From the NCBI GenBank assembly GCA_903902745.1, contig CAIUWA010000037.1, forward strand, positions 1 through 42,379: DNA of 42,379 bases. The letters run 5' to 3'. Position 1 is the stretch's first letter. The number at the start of each line of letters is the position of its first letter. Positions 9,601 to 18,147 of this stretch are shown here, one piece after another. The position numbers and the translations under genes were made by a program. Source of the stretch: an uncultured Opitutia bacterium. Lineage in GTDB: Bacteria > Verrucomicrobiota > Verrucomicrobiia > Opitutales > Opitutaceae. The notes under the pieces were generated by a model, which saw only the letters and a program-made list of their open reading frames with translations, searched no databases and had not been told where the DNA came from.

Positions 9601-10208
9601 TCAACCGCGATGGGATCGAGCGGAACGCGGGCCATCGTCTCGATGTTGCCGAGGGAAATGTTGGCTGAGGCCAGGCCGCGCACGCGATTCGCCTGCGCCG
9701 GGTTGATCTGCACGTTGTCGGAGAGGCTGCCGTTGCGGTCGAGCGTGTAGTCGGTGTACGTGCCCGTTCCCTCGGTGCCGGCGGTGTAGAGGAAGATGTC
9801 ATTGATATCGAGCATCGCGAAATCCGACATCTGCTCCTTGGTCACGATCGTGATGGAAGAGGCGAGGTCATCGAGCTTGGAGTTGAAGCGCGTGCCGGAC
9901 ATCGTGTTCGAGGAATAATATCCCTTGGTTTGGGAAACGACCTCGAAGGGGGAGAGTTCGACAACCTTGTCGTTCGTCCCTTGGGTTTCGACCGGCACCG
10001 ACCGGCCCTGATCGGCCTGCATCGCGGCGATTTCCTCGGGATCGAGGCGGCCGTTCTGGTTGCGGTCATATTTCGCCAGGGTGGCGGCACTGGGGGCGGC
10101 GGTCGCCGCCGATTGGGCGTGGGAATACGGCGCGGCGATCGTCAACAGCGCGGCAGGCAGGACGAACAGACGGCGTAGGACTGAGGGTAGGGTTTTGCTT
10201 GGGTTCAT
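6630..10208 (-). CDS. TonB-dependent outer-membrane receptor with N-terminal EF-hand
   Basis: A 1192-aa TonB-dependent transporter for energised uptake across the outer membrane. A signal peptide (1-32, cleavage near 'SHAQ') is followed by a canonical EF-hand loop at 48-59, DRNQNGRLDPEE, with acidic or Asn ligands at positions 1, 3, 5 and 9 and Glu at 12. The plug domain then begins with 'VVELSPFEVV', typical of Opitutaceae receptors, and includes 'VDAVEISRGANANVFGLGNPSGTVN'. The remainder (about 250-1192) is a long barrel. No SusD-like partner or sigma/anti-sigma pair is nearby, so the substrate is unknown. The start is supported by AGGAG seven bases upstream of the ATG. Palindromes upstream may be operators. 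Confidence 0.93.
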   Translation of the reverse strand: MNPSKTLPSVLRRLFVLPAALLTIAAPYSHAQSAATAAPSAATLAKYDRNQNGRLDPEEIAAMQADQGRSVPVETQGTNDKVVELSPFEVVSQTKGYYSSNTMSGTRFNSKLDDLASSITIVTKEQMSDFAMLDINDIFLYTAGTEGTGTYTDYTLDRNGSLSDNVQINPAQANRVRGLASANISLGNIETMARVPLDPIAVDAVEISRGANANVFGLGNPSGTVNQVPAAANLTTNRTRTELRGDNYDGYRASLDVNRTLITGKLAVRGSAVFEHEGFQREPSGVDTERYNGMIKYQPFRNTTISASMMYYHSYGNRPNSLPPRDNLSYWIASGRPTWDPITQQIHIAGATVATVTAATYNGPDYFSVAYLGNDRNQMFIDRSGLSYWAAPRGTTSTAGPSLATLQAARFVQPTAAAGAVFSGTAPRPFAQPLFNTTPTISDKGVYDWSSINLSAPNRFVDRTVTSNLQLDQMIFSRPNQTLAAQVAFMREDSTRFTRNLVGIANDNGQSGQLTVDVNERLLDGTPNPFFLRPYLSVDKPRLASQPAKWDTTRAQLAYRLDLTSHENPFIKQLGWFQLTGYDEYKYRVNRQYSYREAISSDASWIPAGTYRGFQSAPSGTPAIINLTQGLYRYYVGDASGANVDYAPGDLKYGAYPFVWGNAATGAFTRDNLTISAVGADKTGGTFNSKVVIKTQGAVIQNHLLGDRLVTTLGIRHDSTYTKFGNPGSPTTNTYLNPDGITFNNSITDGWANGDYFRNGGQTSNVQFVARPFANTPVLGYLAREGGSGGKFFGDALGGLSLNYNSSRSFLPTNPAQDLFKHLLPNPTGSDKTWGASLNLFDGKLVIRASHFDDYQRNAQTTDMSTIAGRVLRIDFQTTGAGNPTPFVNLHDNAVHWVQIANPAFTTDQVNAEVERLTKFSAADTAFYTNAVPPIGATTDVHSKGTEIEINLNPTRYWTVAASVTDTKAANVNVSSALVTWINQRMPIWTTLVDPSITDANAAAEGNPGKLWWMHRYSTAPAAGAAASFAATAQTPQENYQAFVSAPFGIIKAQEGKSNPQIRRYAFKASTAYQLAGLSSNKVLRQMGVGGALRWEDKGAIGYYGLQTLPATITDLDPNRPIYDKAHTYVDLFVSYKTKLWSDKVVATLKLNVRNLGEHGRLQPIGVFPDGTVNTYRIVDPQQFILTAGFDL

Positions 10209-10233
10209 GAGAATGCTCCTGGGGGTCGGGTCT

Positions 10234-10269
10234 TTAGTCCCGGGGTGGACTAATTTGGGACACGTGTCC
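10234..10269. promoter_or_regulatory. Candidate operators upstream of the TonB receptor
   Basis: TTAGTCC (10234-10240) pairs with GGACTAA (10247-10253). A perfect 12-bp palindrome, GGACACGTGTCC, follows at 10258-10269, centred about 55 bp upstream of the receptor start. A perfect even palindrome with a central CG is the form bound by LacI-family repressors, but no regulator gene is adjacent, so the binding protein is unknown. Confidence 0.45.
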
Positions 10270-10341
10270 TAGTTTTGAAAAAAGAAGTGCCAATGCAAGA
10301 AATTTAAACGGATCGCGGCCGGCGGCGCTCCGGGATGGAGG

Positions 10342-12255
10342 TCAGCCCTGCTTTTTTGCGGGCAGCGCGCGTGCGGCGATCTCGCCCTTCAGGCGCTCGA
10401 GAAACTGCGCAAAAGGCTGCACGCCCTCGTCGCCGCGGGCGCGGCTGCGCACCGAGACGCTCCGGGCCTCCGCCTCCTTGCCGCCGAGCACGAGCGTGTA
10501 GGGCACCTTGTCGAGTTCCCCGCGGCGGATCTTGGCCCCAAGCTTGTCATTGTGCTCGTCGATGGTCGCACGCACCCCCGCGGCCTTGAGCTGGGCAAGG
10601 AGGTCGCGCCCGTAGTCGAGCTGCTTGTCGCTGATCGGCACGAGGCGGACCTGCTCCGGCGCGAGCCAGGCGGGGAAGTCGCCGCCAAAATGTTCGATCA
10701 ACACCCCGCAGAAACGCTCCATCGAGCCGAAGGGGGCGCGGTGGATCATCACGGGCCGGTGGGGCTGGTTGTCGGCGCCGATGTAGGACAGGTCGAAGCG
10801 GACGGGCAGACTGTAGTCCACCTGCACGGTGCCGAGCTGCCATTCGCGGCCGATGACGTCCTTGATCACGAAATCGATCTTCGGCCCGTAGAATGCGGCC
10901 TCGCCCGGCTCCTCGGTGAAGGGCACGCCCAGCGTTTGCGCCGCGGCGCGGCAGGCGGCCTCGGCCTTGTCCCAATTGGCGGCATCGCCCGTGTATTTCT
11001 TGGAGTCGGGATCGCGCAGGCCGACGCGCACGCGGTAATCGGCCATGCCGAGCGTGGTGAGCACGATCTTCACGAGGGCGAGGCAGCCGAGGAGTTCCGC
11101 GGCGACCTGTTCCTCGGTGCAGAAGAGGTGGGCGTCATCCTGGGTGAATCCGCGGACACGTGTCATTCCGTTCAGTTCGCCGGACTGTTCCCACCGGTAA
11201 ACGGTGCCGAATTCCGCGAGCCGCACGGGCAGGTCGCGATAGGAGTGCGGCTGCGAGGCGAAGATCTTGATGTGATGCGGGCAGTTCATCGGCTTCAGCA
11301 TGAAGCCGTCGAGGAGCTGGGCATCGGGTTTCACGCGATCAGGCGTGATGGTTTCCTTGCCGGTGCGCTGGTTGATCTGGGCGGCGAGATGGGCGGAGAC
11401 CGCCTCGAGGCGCACGACCATCTCGGCGCACGAGCAGCCTTCGTGGAGGAGCTTCGCGAGCGACTCGTTTTCAATCACGGGCGTGAACTGCGACTCCTTG
11501 TAATAAGGGAAATGGCCGGAGGTTTTGTAGAGCTCGAGCTTGCCGATGTGCGGGGTGAAGACCTGGGAGTAGCCCTGCTTGCGCAGCTCGCCGCCGATGA
11601 AGTCCTGCAGTTCCTGGCGGATGATGGAGCCGTTGGGCGTCCAGAGGATGAGCCCCTGACCGACGTCCTCGTCGATGACGAAGAGCTTCAGGTCCTTGCC
11701 GAGCTTGCGGTGATCGCGCGCCTTGGCCTGCTCCTGCTGCTCGAGGTAGGCGGCGAGTTCGTCCTTCGTCGGGAAGGCGGTCCCATAGATGCGCTGGAGT
11801 TGTTTATTCTTCTCGTCGCCGCGGTGGTAGGCGCCGGCGATGGAGAGCAGCTTGAACGCCTTCAGCTTTGACGAGTAGCGGACGTGGGTGCCGGCGCACA
11901 GGTCCATGAATTCGCCGTTCTGGTAGAATGAAATTTTCTCGCCCTCGGGTATGTCCGCGAGCCGGCCGAGTTTGTAGCGCTCCTGGCCGCGGGACTTGAT
12001 GATCTCGGCGGCTTCCTCGCGGGAGACTTCTTTCCGGTAGAAAGGCTGGTTCTCGTCGGCGACCTTCTTCATCTCGGCCTCGATTTTGACGAGGTCGTCC
12101 GCGGTCAGCTTGTGGTCGAGATCAATGTCGTAGTAGAACCCGGTGTCCGTCGGCGGCCCGATGTCGAGCTTCGCCTCGGGAAAAAGGCGGAGGATGGCCG
12201 TCGCCATGATATGCGACGCCGAGTGGCGGAGTTCTTCGAGGGGAGTCATCGGCAT
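10342..12255 (-). CDS. thrS: Threonyl-tRNA synthetase lacking the TGS domain
   Basis: Charges tRNA(Thr). The 637-aa protein starts directly at the editing domain 'RHSASHIMATAI' (HxxxH at 11-15, with C120/H124 in 'CAGTH') and lacks the roughly 60-residue N-terminal TGS domain of the E. coli enzyme. It is still full length because about 55-60 residues (near 260-317, with 'HEGCSCAEM') are inserted between the motif-1 region ('TSGHFPYYKES') and 'MLKPMNCPHH'. Zinc ligands are seen in 'MNCPHH', 'DDAHLF' and 'MIHRAPFGS'; motif 2 is 'TVYRWEQSGELNGMTRVRGF'. The anticodon-binding domain is C-terminal. Another ATG lies two codons inside. It diverges from the small gene at 12353. Confidence 0.95.
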   Translation of the reverse strand: MPMTPLEELRHSASHIMATAILRLFPEAKLDIGPPTDTGFYYDIDLDHKLTADDLVKIEAEMKKVADENQPFYRKEVSREEAAEIIKSRGQERYKLGRLADIPEGEKISFYQNGEFMDLCAGTHVRYSSKLKAFKLLSIAGAYHRGDEKNKQLQRIYGTAFPTKDELAAYLEQQEQAKARDHRKLGKDLKLFVIDEDVGQGLILWTPNGSIIRQELQDFIGGELRKQGYSQVFTPHIGKLELYKTSGHFPYYKESQFTPVIENESLAKLLHEGCSCAEMVVRLEAVSAHLAAQINQRTGKETITPDRVKPDAQLLDGFMLKPMNCPHHIKIFASQPHSYRDLPVRLAEFGTVYRWEQSGELNGMTRVRGFTQDDAHLFCTEEQVAAELLGCLALVKIVLTTLGMADYRVRVGLRDPDSKKYTGDAANWDKAEAACRAAAQTLGVPFTEEPGEAAFYGPKIDFVIKDVIGREWQLGTVQVDYSLPVRFDLSYIGADNQPHRPVMIHRAPFGSMERFCGVLIEHFGGDFPAWLAPEQVRLVPISDKQLDYGRDLLAQLKAAGVRATIDEHNDKLGAKIRRGELDKVPYTLVLGGKEAEARSVSVRSRARGDEGVQPFAQFLERLKGEIAARALPAKKQG

Positions 12256-12352
12256 GACGGAAAGGGAGACGGGACGACGGGAGACAATGAGAGATTTTCT
12301 GAAAGAAACTGGGTGCTTGAAGCGTTACAGGGAATCAAACAAATACAAACTT

Positions 12353-12580
12353 ATGCAGGATGATCTCCACAAGATCCTCACCAACCCGGAAGTATTTCCG
12401 GTTGAACTGACACTGACGAGTGGGGACAAAATCCGGATACTCCATCCGGACTACGTGCTCTTCTCGAGAAAGATGGACCGGATTATTTATTTCCCCGAAG
12501 ACGGCCCGGATCTTTTTGAAATGATCCTGCCTTGCCAGGTTGCCAGGATCCGGGCGCACAAAAAGAAGCGCGCAGCGTAG
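12353..12580 (+). CDS. Hypothetical 75-aa protein
   Basis: A compact protein with alternating hydrophobic and charged strands ('VELTLTSGDKIRILHPDYVLFS', 'DRIIYFPEDG', 'FEMILPCQVARIRAH') and a basic tail. It resembles small unannotated proteins with a 'HPDY/HPDF' motif that I associate with Verrucomicrobiota and Planctomycetota; this is recollection, not a search. An in-frame ATG at 12287, preceded by a GGGAG purine stretch, would give 97 residues. The shorter start is preferred because the conserved-looking part begins there. It is convergent with cysS, two bases away, and divergent from thrS. Function unknown. Confidence 0.65.
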   Translation: MQDDLHKILTNPEVFPVELTLTSGDKIRILHPDYVLFSRKMDRIIYFPEDGPDLFEMILPCQVARIRAHKKKRAA

Positions 12581-12582
12581 CC

Positions 12583-13959
<1,377 letters not shown>

Positions 13960-13973
13960 GAACGGGAAAGAAG

Positions 13974-14091
13974 ACCGCTAATCTTCGGCTATTGGCAGCA
14001 ATAAGCGCAGGTCTTTCCACATCTTTTTTAAAGTTTAGCGTGAAATGGCGAGAATTAGCCGCTAACTCTGACAGCTTACTTCCGCCGATCC
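13974..14091. other. Divergent cysS/hemB intergenic region
   Basis: This gap separates two divergent genes and must hold both promoters. I see a weak inverted repeat (GCTAATCTTCG near 13978 against CGAGAATTAGC near 14050, one mismatch) around an AT-rich stretch, CTTTTTTAAAG. No promoter boxes are convincing. Confidence 0.3.
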
Positions 14092-15102
14092 ATGTCCGAC
14101 CCCTTCCAGCTCGATTTGACCCAGCGCCCGCGCCGCCTGCGCCGCACGGCCAGCCTGCGCGCCCTCGTCGAGGAAACCGTGCTGCGGCCGCAGAATTTCA
14201 TCGCCCCGCTTTTTGTGGTGGAGGGCAGGGGAGCGCCCGAGGCGATTGCCTCGATGCCGGGGGTGTTCCGTTACAATGTGGCCGATCTGGTGAAGGAATG
14301 CCGGGCGCTCGCAAAGCTCGGCGTGCCAGCTGTCGCCTTGTTTCCCAAACTCGAGTCCCGCCTGAAGAACGAGGAAGGGACTGCCGCGCTGGATGAGGAC
14401 TCCCTGATTCTGCGGACGGTGCGCGCCGTGAAAAAGGCCGTGCCGGAAATCACGGTGGTCGCCGACATCGCGCTCGATCCCTACACGAACCACGGCCACG
14501 ACGGCGTGCTGACTCCCGCGCGGGATGACGTGGCCAACGACCGCACCGTGGGAATTCTCGTTAAGATGGCCGTGCTCCATGCGCGGGCCGGCGTGGACCT
14601 CGTCGCGCCGAGCGACATGATGGACGGCCGCGTGGGGGCGATCCGCAGGACGCTCGATTCGGCGGGTTTCACCTCGACTGGCATCATGGCGTACTCCGTG
14701 AAATTTGCGTCGGCCTACTACGGACCGTTTCGCGATGCGGTGGGCAGTGCAAAGGCCGCCGGCACGCATTTGCTGGGCAAGCAGACCTACCAGCTCAATC
14801 CCGCCAACCGCCGCGAGGCGATGATCGAGCTCGCGCTCGACGACGCCGAGGGGGCGGACATCCTGATGGTGAAGCCCGCCGGCCCATACCTCGACATCAT
14901 CCGCGAGGTGCGCAACGCGACGAGCAAGCCCGTGGCGGCCTATCAGGTTTCCGGCGAATACGCCCAGCTTCACGCCGCGGCGAAACTCGGCTGGCTCGAT
15001 CTCGCCCGCACGCGCCATGAGTCGCTGCTGGCGATCAAGCGCGCCGGGGCCGACATGATTCTCACGTATTTCGCCAAGGACATGGCCCGGATCCTCGCCT
15101 GA
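14092..15102 (+). CDS. hemB: Delta-aminolevulinic acid dehydratase (porphobilinogen synthase)
   Basis: Joins two 5-aminolevulinate molecules into porphobilinogen, the first pyrrole of haem synthesis. The 336-aa protein carries both Schiff-base lysines, K204 ('YSVKFASAYYGP') and K261 ('MVKPAGPYLD'). The metal-site segment 125-138 reads DIALDPYTNHGHDG, so the three cysteines of zinc-type enzymes are replaced by Asp-type residues; this predicts a Mg-dependent, zinc-independent enzyme. The ATG at 14092 is followed by the usual N-terminal 'RPRRLRRTASLRALVEE'. A small membrane-protein gene follows after 19 bp and is probably co-transcribed. Confidence 0.97.
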   Translation: MSDPFQLDLTQRPRRLRRTASLRALVEETVLRPQNFIAPLFVVEGRGAPEAIASMPGVFRYNVADLVKECRALAKLGVPAVALFPKLESRLKNEEGTAALDEDSLILRTVRAVKKAVPEITVVADIALDPYTNHGHDGVLTPARDDVANDRTVGILVKMAVLHARAGVDLVAPSDMMDGRVGAIRRTLDSAGFTSTGIMAYSVKFASAYYGPFRDAVGSAKAAGTHLLGKQTYQLNPANRREAMIELALDDAEGADILMVKPAGPYLDIIREVRNATSKPVAAYQVSGEYAQLHAAAKLGWLDLARTRHESLLAIKRAGADMILTYFAKDMARILA

Positions 15103-15121
15103 TTTACTGGCCACAATTTCC

Positions 15122-15394
15122 ATGAGCAACCCCGATCAATCCGCTTCCCGCGGGCCCGTCCAGTGGACCATCGCCATCGGTTTCGGCCTGCTGAGCATCG
15201 CATTTTTTCTCCGCTGTCTCCAGTCCGCCTACAAGTGGATGAGGCATGTCGTGGAGGGGGACGCCAACTTCAAGGCGCTCACGATCTGGGCGCTGGTTTA
15301 CACCGTGGTTTGCGGCGTGATCGCAGCGGTGGTCTACCATCTGCCGCGGGACGGCGGCGATGAGCCGGCTCAGAACGGCGAGCGCGGCACCTGA
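15122..15394 (+). CDS. Small membrane protein downstream of hemB
   Basis: A 90-aa protein with two predicted transmembrane helices ('WTIAIGFGLLSIAFFLRCL' and 'ALTIWALVYTVVCGVIAAVVY') joined by a short charged loop, and a hydrophilic C-terminal tail. I do not recognise a family. It begins 19 bp after hemB on the same strand, which suggests one transcript. Its last 25 bp overlap the end of the convergent Wza-like gene. A role with haem enzymes is possible by position only. Confidence 0.65.
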   Translation: MSNPDQSASRGPVQWTIAIGFGLLSIAFFLRCLQSAYKWMRHVVEGDANFKALTIWALVYTVVCGVIAAVVYHLPRDGGDEPAQNGERGT

Positions 15395-15966
15395 AGCGAG
15401 TCGCCGGGCATCAGGCGCGGATCCTGGGCCGGATTTTTCTGCGCGAGTTTCACGTCGAGAATAAAGGCGCCGTTGTCCCGCGTGAGGTTCACCGCGGTTT
15501 CCTTGGCGTAGAGGGTGAAGCCGCCCGCGGCCTGCACGGCCTTCGCCACGGTCAGGTCCGGTGACCAGGTGATGCGGCCGGGATGGGCCACTTCGCCGCC
15601 GACATAGACATAGCGTTCCGTGACACTTACCGAGACGTCCAGCGCCATATAGATCTTCCGCGCGACATAGGTGTCGCGAATGCGCTGGGAAAGTCCGGCG
15701 GTGCTGACCCCGGCGGCGGTGACGGCGCCGATGTAGGGCAGGGAAATGAGGCCCTGTTCATCGATCTGGACGGTGTTCGCGCTGGGATCGGGCACGCCCT
15801 GCAGCGTGACAGTCAGGCTGTCGCCCGGGCGCAAAACGGCGCTGGAGGCGGTTTCAGGGATGTGCGGATTGACGCCGCTCGGCCCGCCGGGCGTGTTGCA
15901 GCCGGTGGTGACACACAGGCCGAGAAGGAGGGAGGCGAGCAGACTTAAACGGGTGACGAAAACCAT
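15370..15966 (-). CDS. Wza-like polysaccharide export lipoprotein
   Basis: A 198-aa outer-membrane lipoprotein of the polysaccharide biosynthesis/export family. A lipoprotein signal peptide ends at C23 ('LCVTTGC'), followed by the export domain 'LRPGDSLTVTLQGVPDPSANTVQIDEQGLISLPYIG' and one SLBB-type region ('VYVGGEVAHPGRITWSPDLTVAKAVQAAGG'). It lacks the C-terminal amphipathic helix of full Wza. The ATG at 15966 gives the signal peptide; a longer frame upstream only reads through the acidic-tail gene. It lies about 6 kb from the exopolysaccharide cluster and is an extra export-type protein. Confidence 0.88.
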   Translation of the reverse strand: MVFVTRLSLLASLLLGLCVTTGCNTPGGPSGVNPHIPETASSAVLRPGDSLTVTLQGVPDPSANTVQIDEQGLISLPYIGAVTAAGVSTAGLSQRIRDTYVARKIYMALDVSVSVTERYVYVGGEVAHPGRITWSPDLTVAKAVQAAGGFTLYAKETAVNLTRDNGAFILDVKLAQKNPAQDPRLMPGDSLQVPRSPF

Positions 15967-16006
15967 GCAGACCGGGTAGTGGCGCAAAGCCCGCCCGAAA
16001 GCAACG

Positions 16007-16795
16007 TCACCGTTTGCCCTTGGAGCCGCGCTTGGGCTTTTCGTCCTCGTCGGCATCTTCCTTTTCCTCGTCGTCGTCCTCGTCGCCGTCCTTCTTCTTG
16101 GCGTCGTCGTCCTCGTCGCCGTCCTTTTCATCCTCATCCCACTTCAGGGATTCGTCGTTCTTGAGTTTTTCCTCCTCGGCGGCGTCGAGCTCCGGCAGGT
16201 CGTCATCCTCATCCTCATCCTCGGCGTCGGTGGGCTTTTCGGCCTCCTCCTTGTCAGTGTCGTAGCCGGCGGGCACGTAGTCGAGGATGGTGGTCACTTC
16301 CTCGAAGGCGTGGATGGCCTTGCCCTCGATGAAATTGGTGTTCTGGTCCTCGCGGATCTCGTCCTCAACCTCGTCGACCGTGAGCTTGGCCTCGAAGTTG
16401 AACAGGTCGTTGAGCATCTTCACGCGGCAGCGGGTCAGATGGTCGAGCAGGTCGGCGTAGGGGCCGTTTTCCTCGTCGAGCGAGTCCGGCAGCACGAAGA
16501 GCTTCTCCTCGGACTCGAAGAGCGAATCCTTCACCCGCTTGAGGCGCACCTTGCCTGCGCCGAGATCCTTCTCGATGCGGAAGGAGATGAAGGCGGCCTC
16601 AAAAATATCCTGGTTGAAGCCGTAATCGCGCAGCGGATCGACGAGCTCGATCAGGTGGGCCACCTGGCGCGGGTCGATGATGCTGAGGCCATCGACATCC
16701 CAGCGCACGGGATCGCTGACTTCAGCGACCCACCAATTATGATCTTCGCCGAGGCGTACGATACACCAATCGAGGGAAGTGGAAACTTTGGCCAT
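16007..16795 (-). CDS. Hypothetical protein with acidic Asp/Glu tail
   Basis: A 262-aa protein. The first 175 residues look globular ('DWCIVRLGEDHNWWVAEVSDPV', 'LIELVDPLRDYGFNQDIFEAAF'). Residues from about 178 are almost only Asp, Glu and Lys, with blocks such as DEDEDDD and KKKDGDEDDDEE, ending in a basic KRGSKGKR. I do not recognise the family. Acidic tails of this kind are found on proteins that bind basic partners such as ribosomal or nucleic-acid-binding proteins; that is only an analogy. It is 40 bp upstream of the Wza-like gene on the same strand. Confidence 0.75.
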   Translation of the reverse strand: MAKVSTSLDWCIVRLGEDHNWWVAEVSDPVRWDVDGLSIIDPRQVAHLIELVDPLRDYGFNQDIFEAAFISFRIEKDLGAGKVRLKRVKDSLFESEEKLFVLPDSLDEENGPYADLLDHLTRCRVKMLNDLFNFEAKLTVDEVEDEIREDQNTNFIEGKAIHAFEEVTTILDYVPAGYDTDKEEAEKPTDAEDEDEDDDLPELDAAEEEKLKNDESLKWDEDEKDGDEDDDAKKKDGDEDDDEEKEDADEDEKPKRGSKGKR

Positions 16796-17051
16796 GAGAG
16801 ATTAATTACGAGGAAGGAGGAAACCCGCAACCGGATGGAGTCAAACTGCGGAAAGCAACTTTCTGACGACTTTCTTAGTTTGTCCCCGCCTTGGAGCCAC
16901 GGACGGTAAAAGTGAGCGCAGCGTGCTAGTGGAGGTGTAAAAAACAAGCACAAAAAAGGGTAGGTGTTTGACCTATAAAAAACCGCTTTGGCGCGGTGAT
17001 TTTAAAGCCGCCGTCCTTGATTTCCGCCGGCCCCGTCCCACTGTCGCGCGC

Positions 17052-18119
17052 ATGGGTCTGTTGTATGAGAGAATGATTCGTCCCGCGCTTTTCCGGCTCG
17101 ATTCCGAACACGCGCACGAACGGGGCGTCAGCGCCATGGCGCTGTTGGGCGCGCTGTCGCCGGTCTGCCGCGCGCTGGAGGCGTGGACCCGGCTGCCGGT
17201 GGCGCAGACCCGCCCCATCGAGGCCTTTGGCCTGAAATTTCCCAATGCGGTCGGACTCGCCGCGGGTTTCGACAAGAACGCCCGCGCCTGGCCCGCCGCC
17301 GCGGCGCTGGGCTTCGGGCATGTCGAGATCGGCACGGTGACGGCCCTGGCCCAGGGCGGCAACGACCGGCCGCGCATGTTTCGTTATCCGGCGCAGGAGG
17401 CCGTGATCAACCGGATGGGTTTCAACAATGACGGAGCCGAGGCCGTCGCCGCGCGCCTCGCCCGCCAGCCCGGCCCCGGCCACCGCCGCATCCCGCTGGG
17501 CGTTAACCTGGGAAAATCAAAGGTCACCGACATCGGGCGCGCCACCGAGGATTACCTCTCCAGCTTTGCCCGCCTCGCCGGTCATGCCGATTATCTCGTG
17601 CTCAACGTCTCGAGCCCGAACACCCCCGGCCTGCGCCAGCTGCAGGACGAGACGCGCCTGCGCGAGCTCCTCGGCGCCGTGACCGCCGCGAATCGCGCCC
17701 GGGCCGCGCAGGCGGGCGGGCGCCGTGTGCCGTTGCTGCTGAAGATCGCGCCCGATCTCACCTTCCCGCAGATCGACGTGGTGCTGACCGTCATCGCCGA
17801 ATTTGGCTTGGACGGCATCATCGCGACCAACACGACCCTCGCCCGGCCCGGATGGTTTGCGCGAGTGAACGAAGCCGGCGGACTGAGCGGCGCACCCCTG
17901 CGCCGGACGTCGACCGACATCATCAATTACATTTCCCGCGCCACCGGCGGCCGCCTGCCCATCATCGGGGTCGGTGGCATCACCGATGCGGCGAGTGCGG
18001 GCGAAAAGATCGATGCGGGCGCCACGCTGGTGCAGGTTTACACCGGCATGATTTATCGCGGACCGTTTTTCGCCCGCGCCGTCGCGCTGGCATTGGCTGA
18101 TCGGCAGCGGGTTAGTTAG
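17052..18119 (+). CDS. pyrD: Dihydroorotate dehydrogenase, class 2
   Basis: Oxidises dihydroorotate to orotate with quinone as acceptor, the fourth step of pyrimidine synthesis, at the inner membrane. The 355-aa protein has the class 2 N-terminal helices ('LYERMIRPALFRLDSEHAHE') that sit in the membrane, FMN-binding 'LAAGFDKNA', the catalytic-serine loop 'NVSSPNTPGLRQLQ', 'TNTT' and 'IIGVGGITDAASA'. The ATG at 17052 is chosen because it fits the family start; an in-frame start 84 bp upstream adds an unrelated basic stretch. The other pyr genes of the window lie at 33.6-36.6 kb. Confidence 0.96.
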   Translation: MGLLYERMIRPALFRLDSEHAHERGVSAMALLGALSPVCRALEAWTRLPVAQTRPIEAFGLKFPNAVGLAAGFDKNARAWPAAAALGFGHVEIGTVTALAQGGNDRPRMFRYPAQEAVINRMGFNNDGAEAVAARLARQPGPGHRRIPLGVNLGKSKVTDIGRATEDYLSSFARLAGHADYLVLNVSSPNTPGLRQLQDETRLRELLGAVTAANRARAAQAGGRRVPLLLKIAPDLTFPQIDVVLTVIAEFGLDGIIATNTTLARPGWFARVNEAGGLSGAPLRRTSTDIINYISRATGGRLPIIGVGGITDAASAGEKIDAGATLVQVYTGMIYRGPFFARAVALALADRQRVS

Positions 18120-18147
18120 AGCGCCGCTCCATCGAATCCGCCCGCCA

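Noticed and set aside
15967-16137. N-terminal extension of the Wza-like frame
   Set aside because: This part is the acidic-tail gene read in another frame (Thr/Arg runs); the lipoprotein signal starts at 15966.
16961-17005. Sigma-70 promoter of pyrD with TTGACC at 16968
   Set aside because: No -10-like hexamer lies at 16-18 bp from it.
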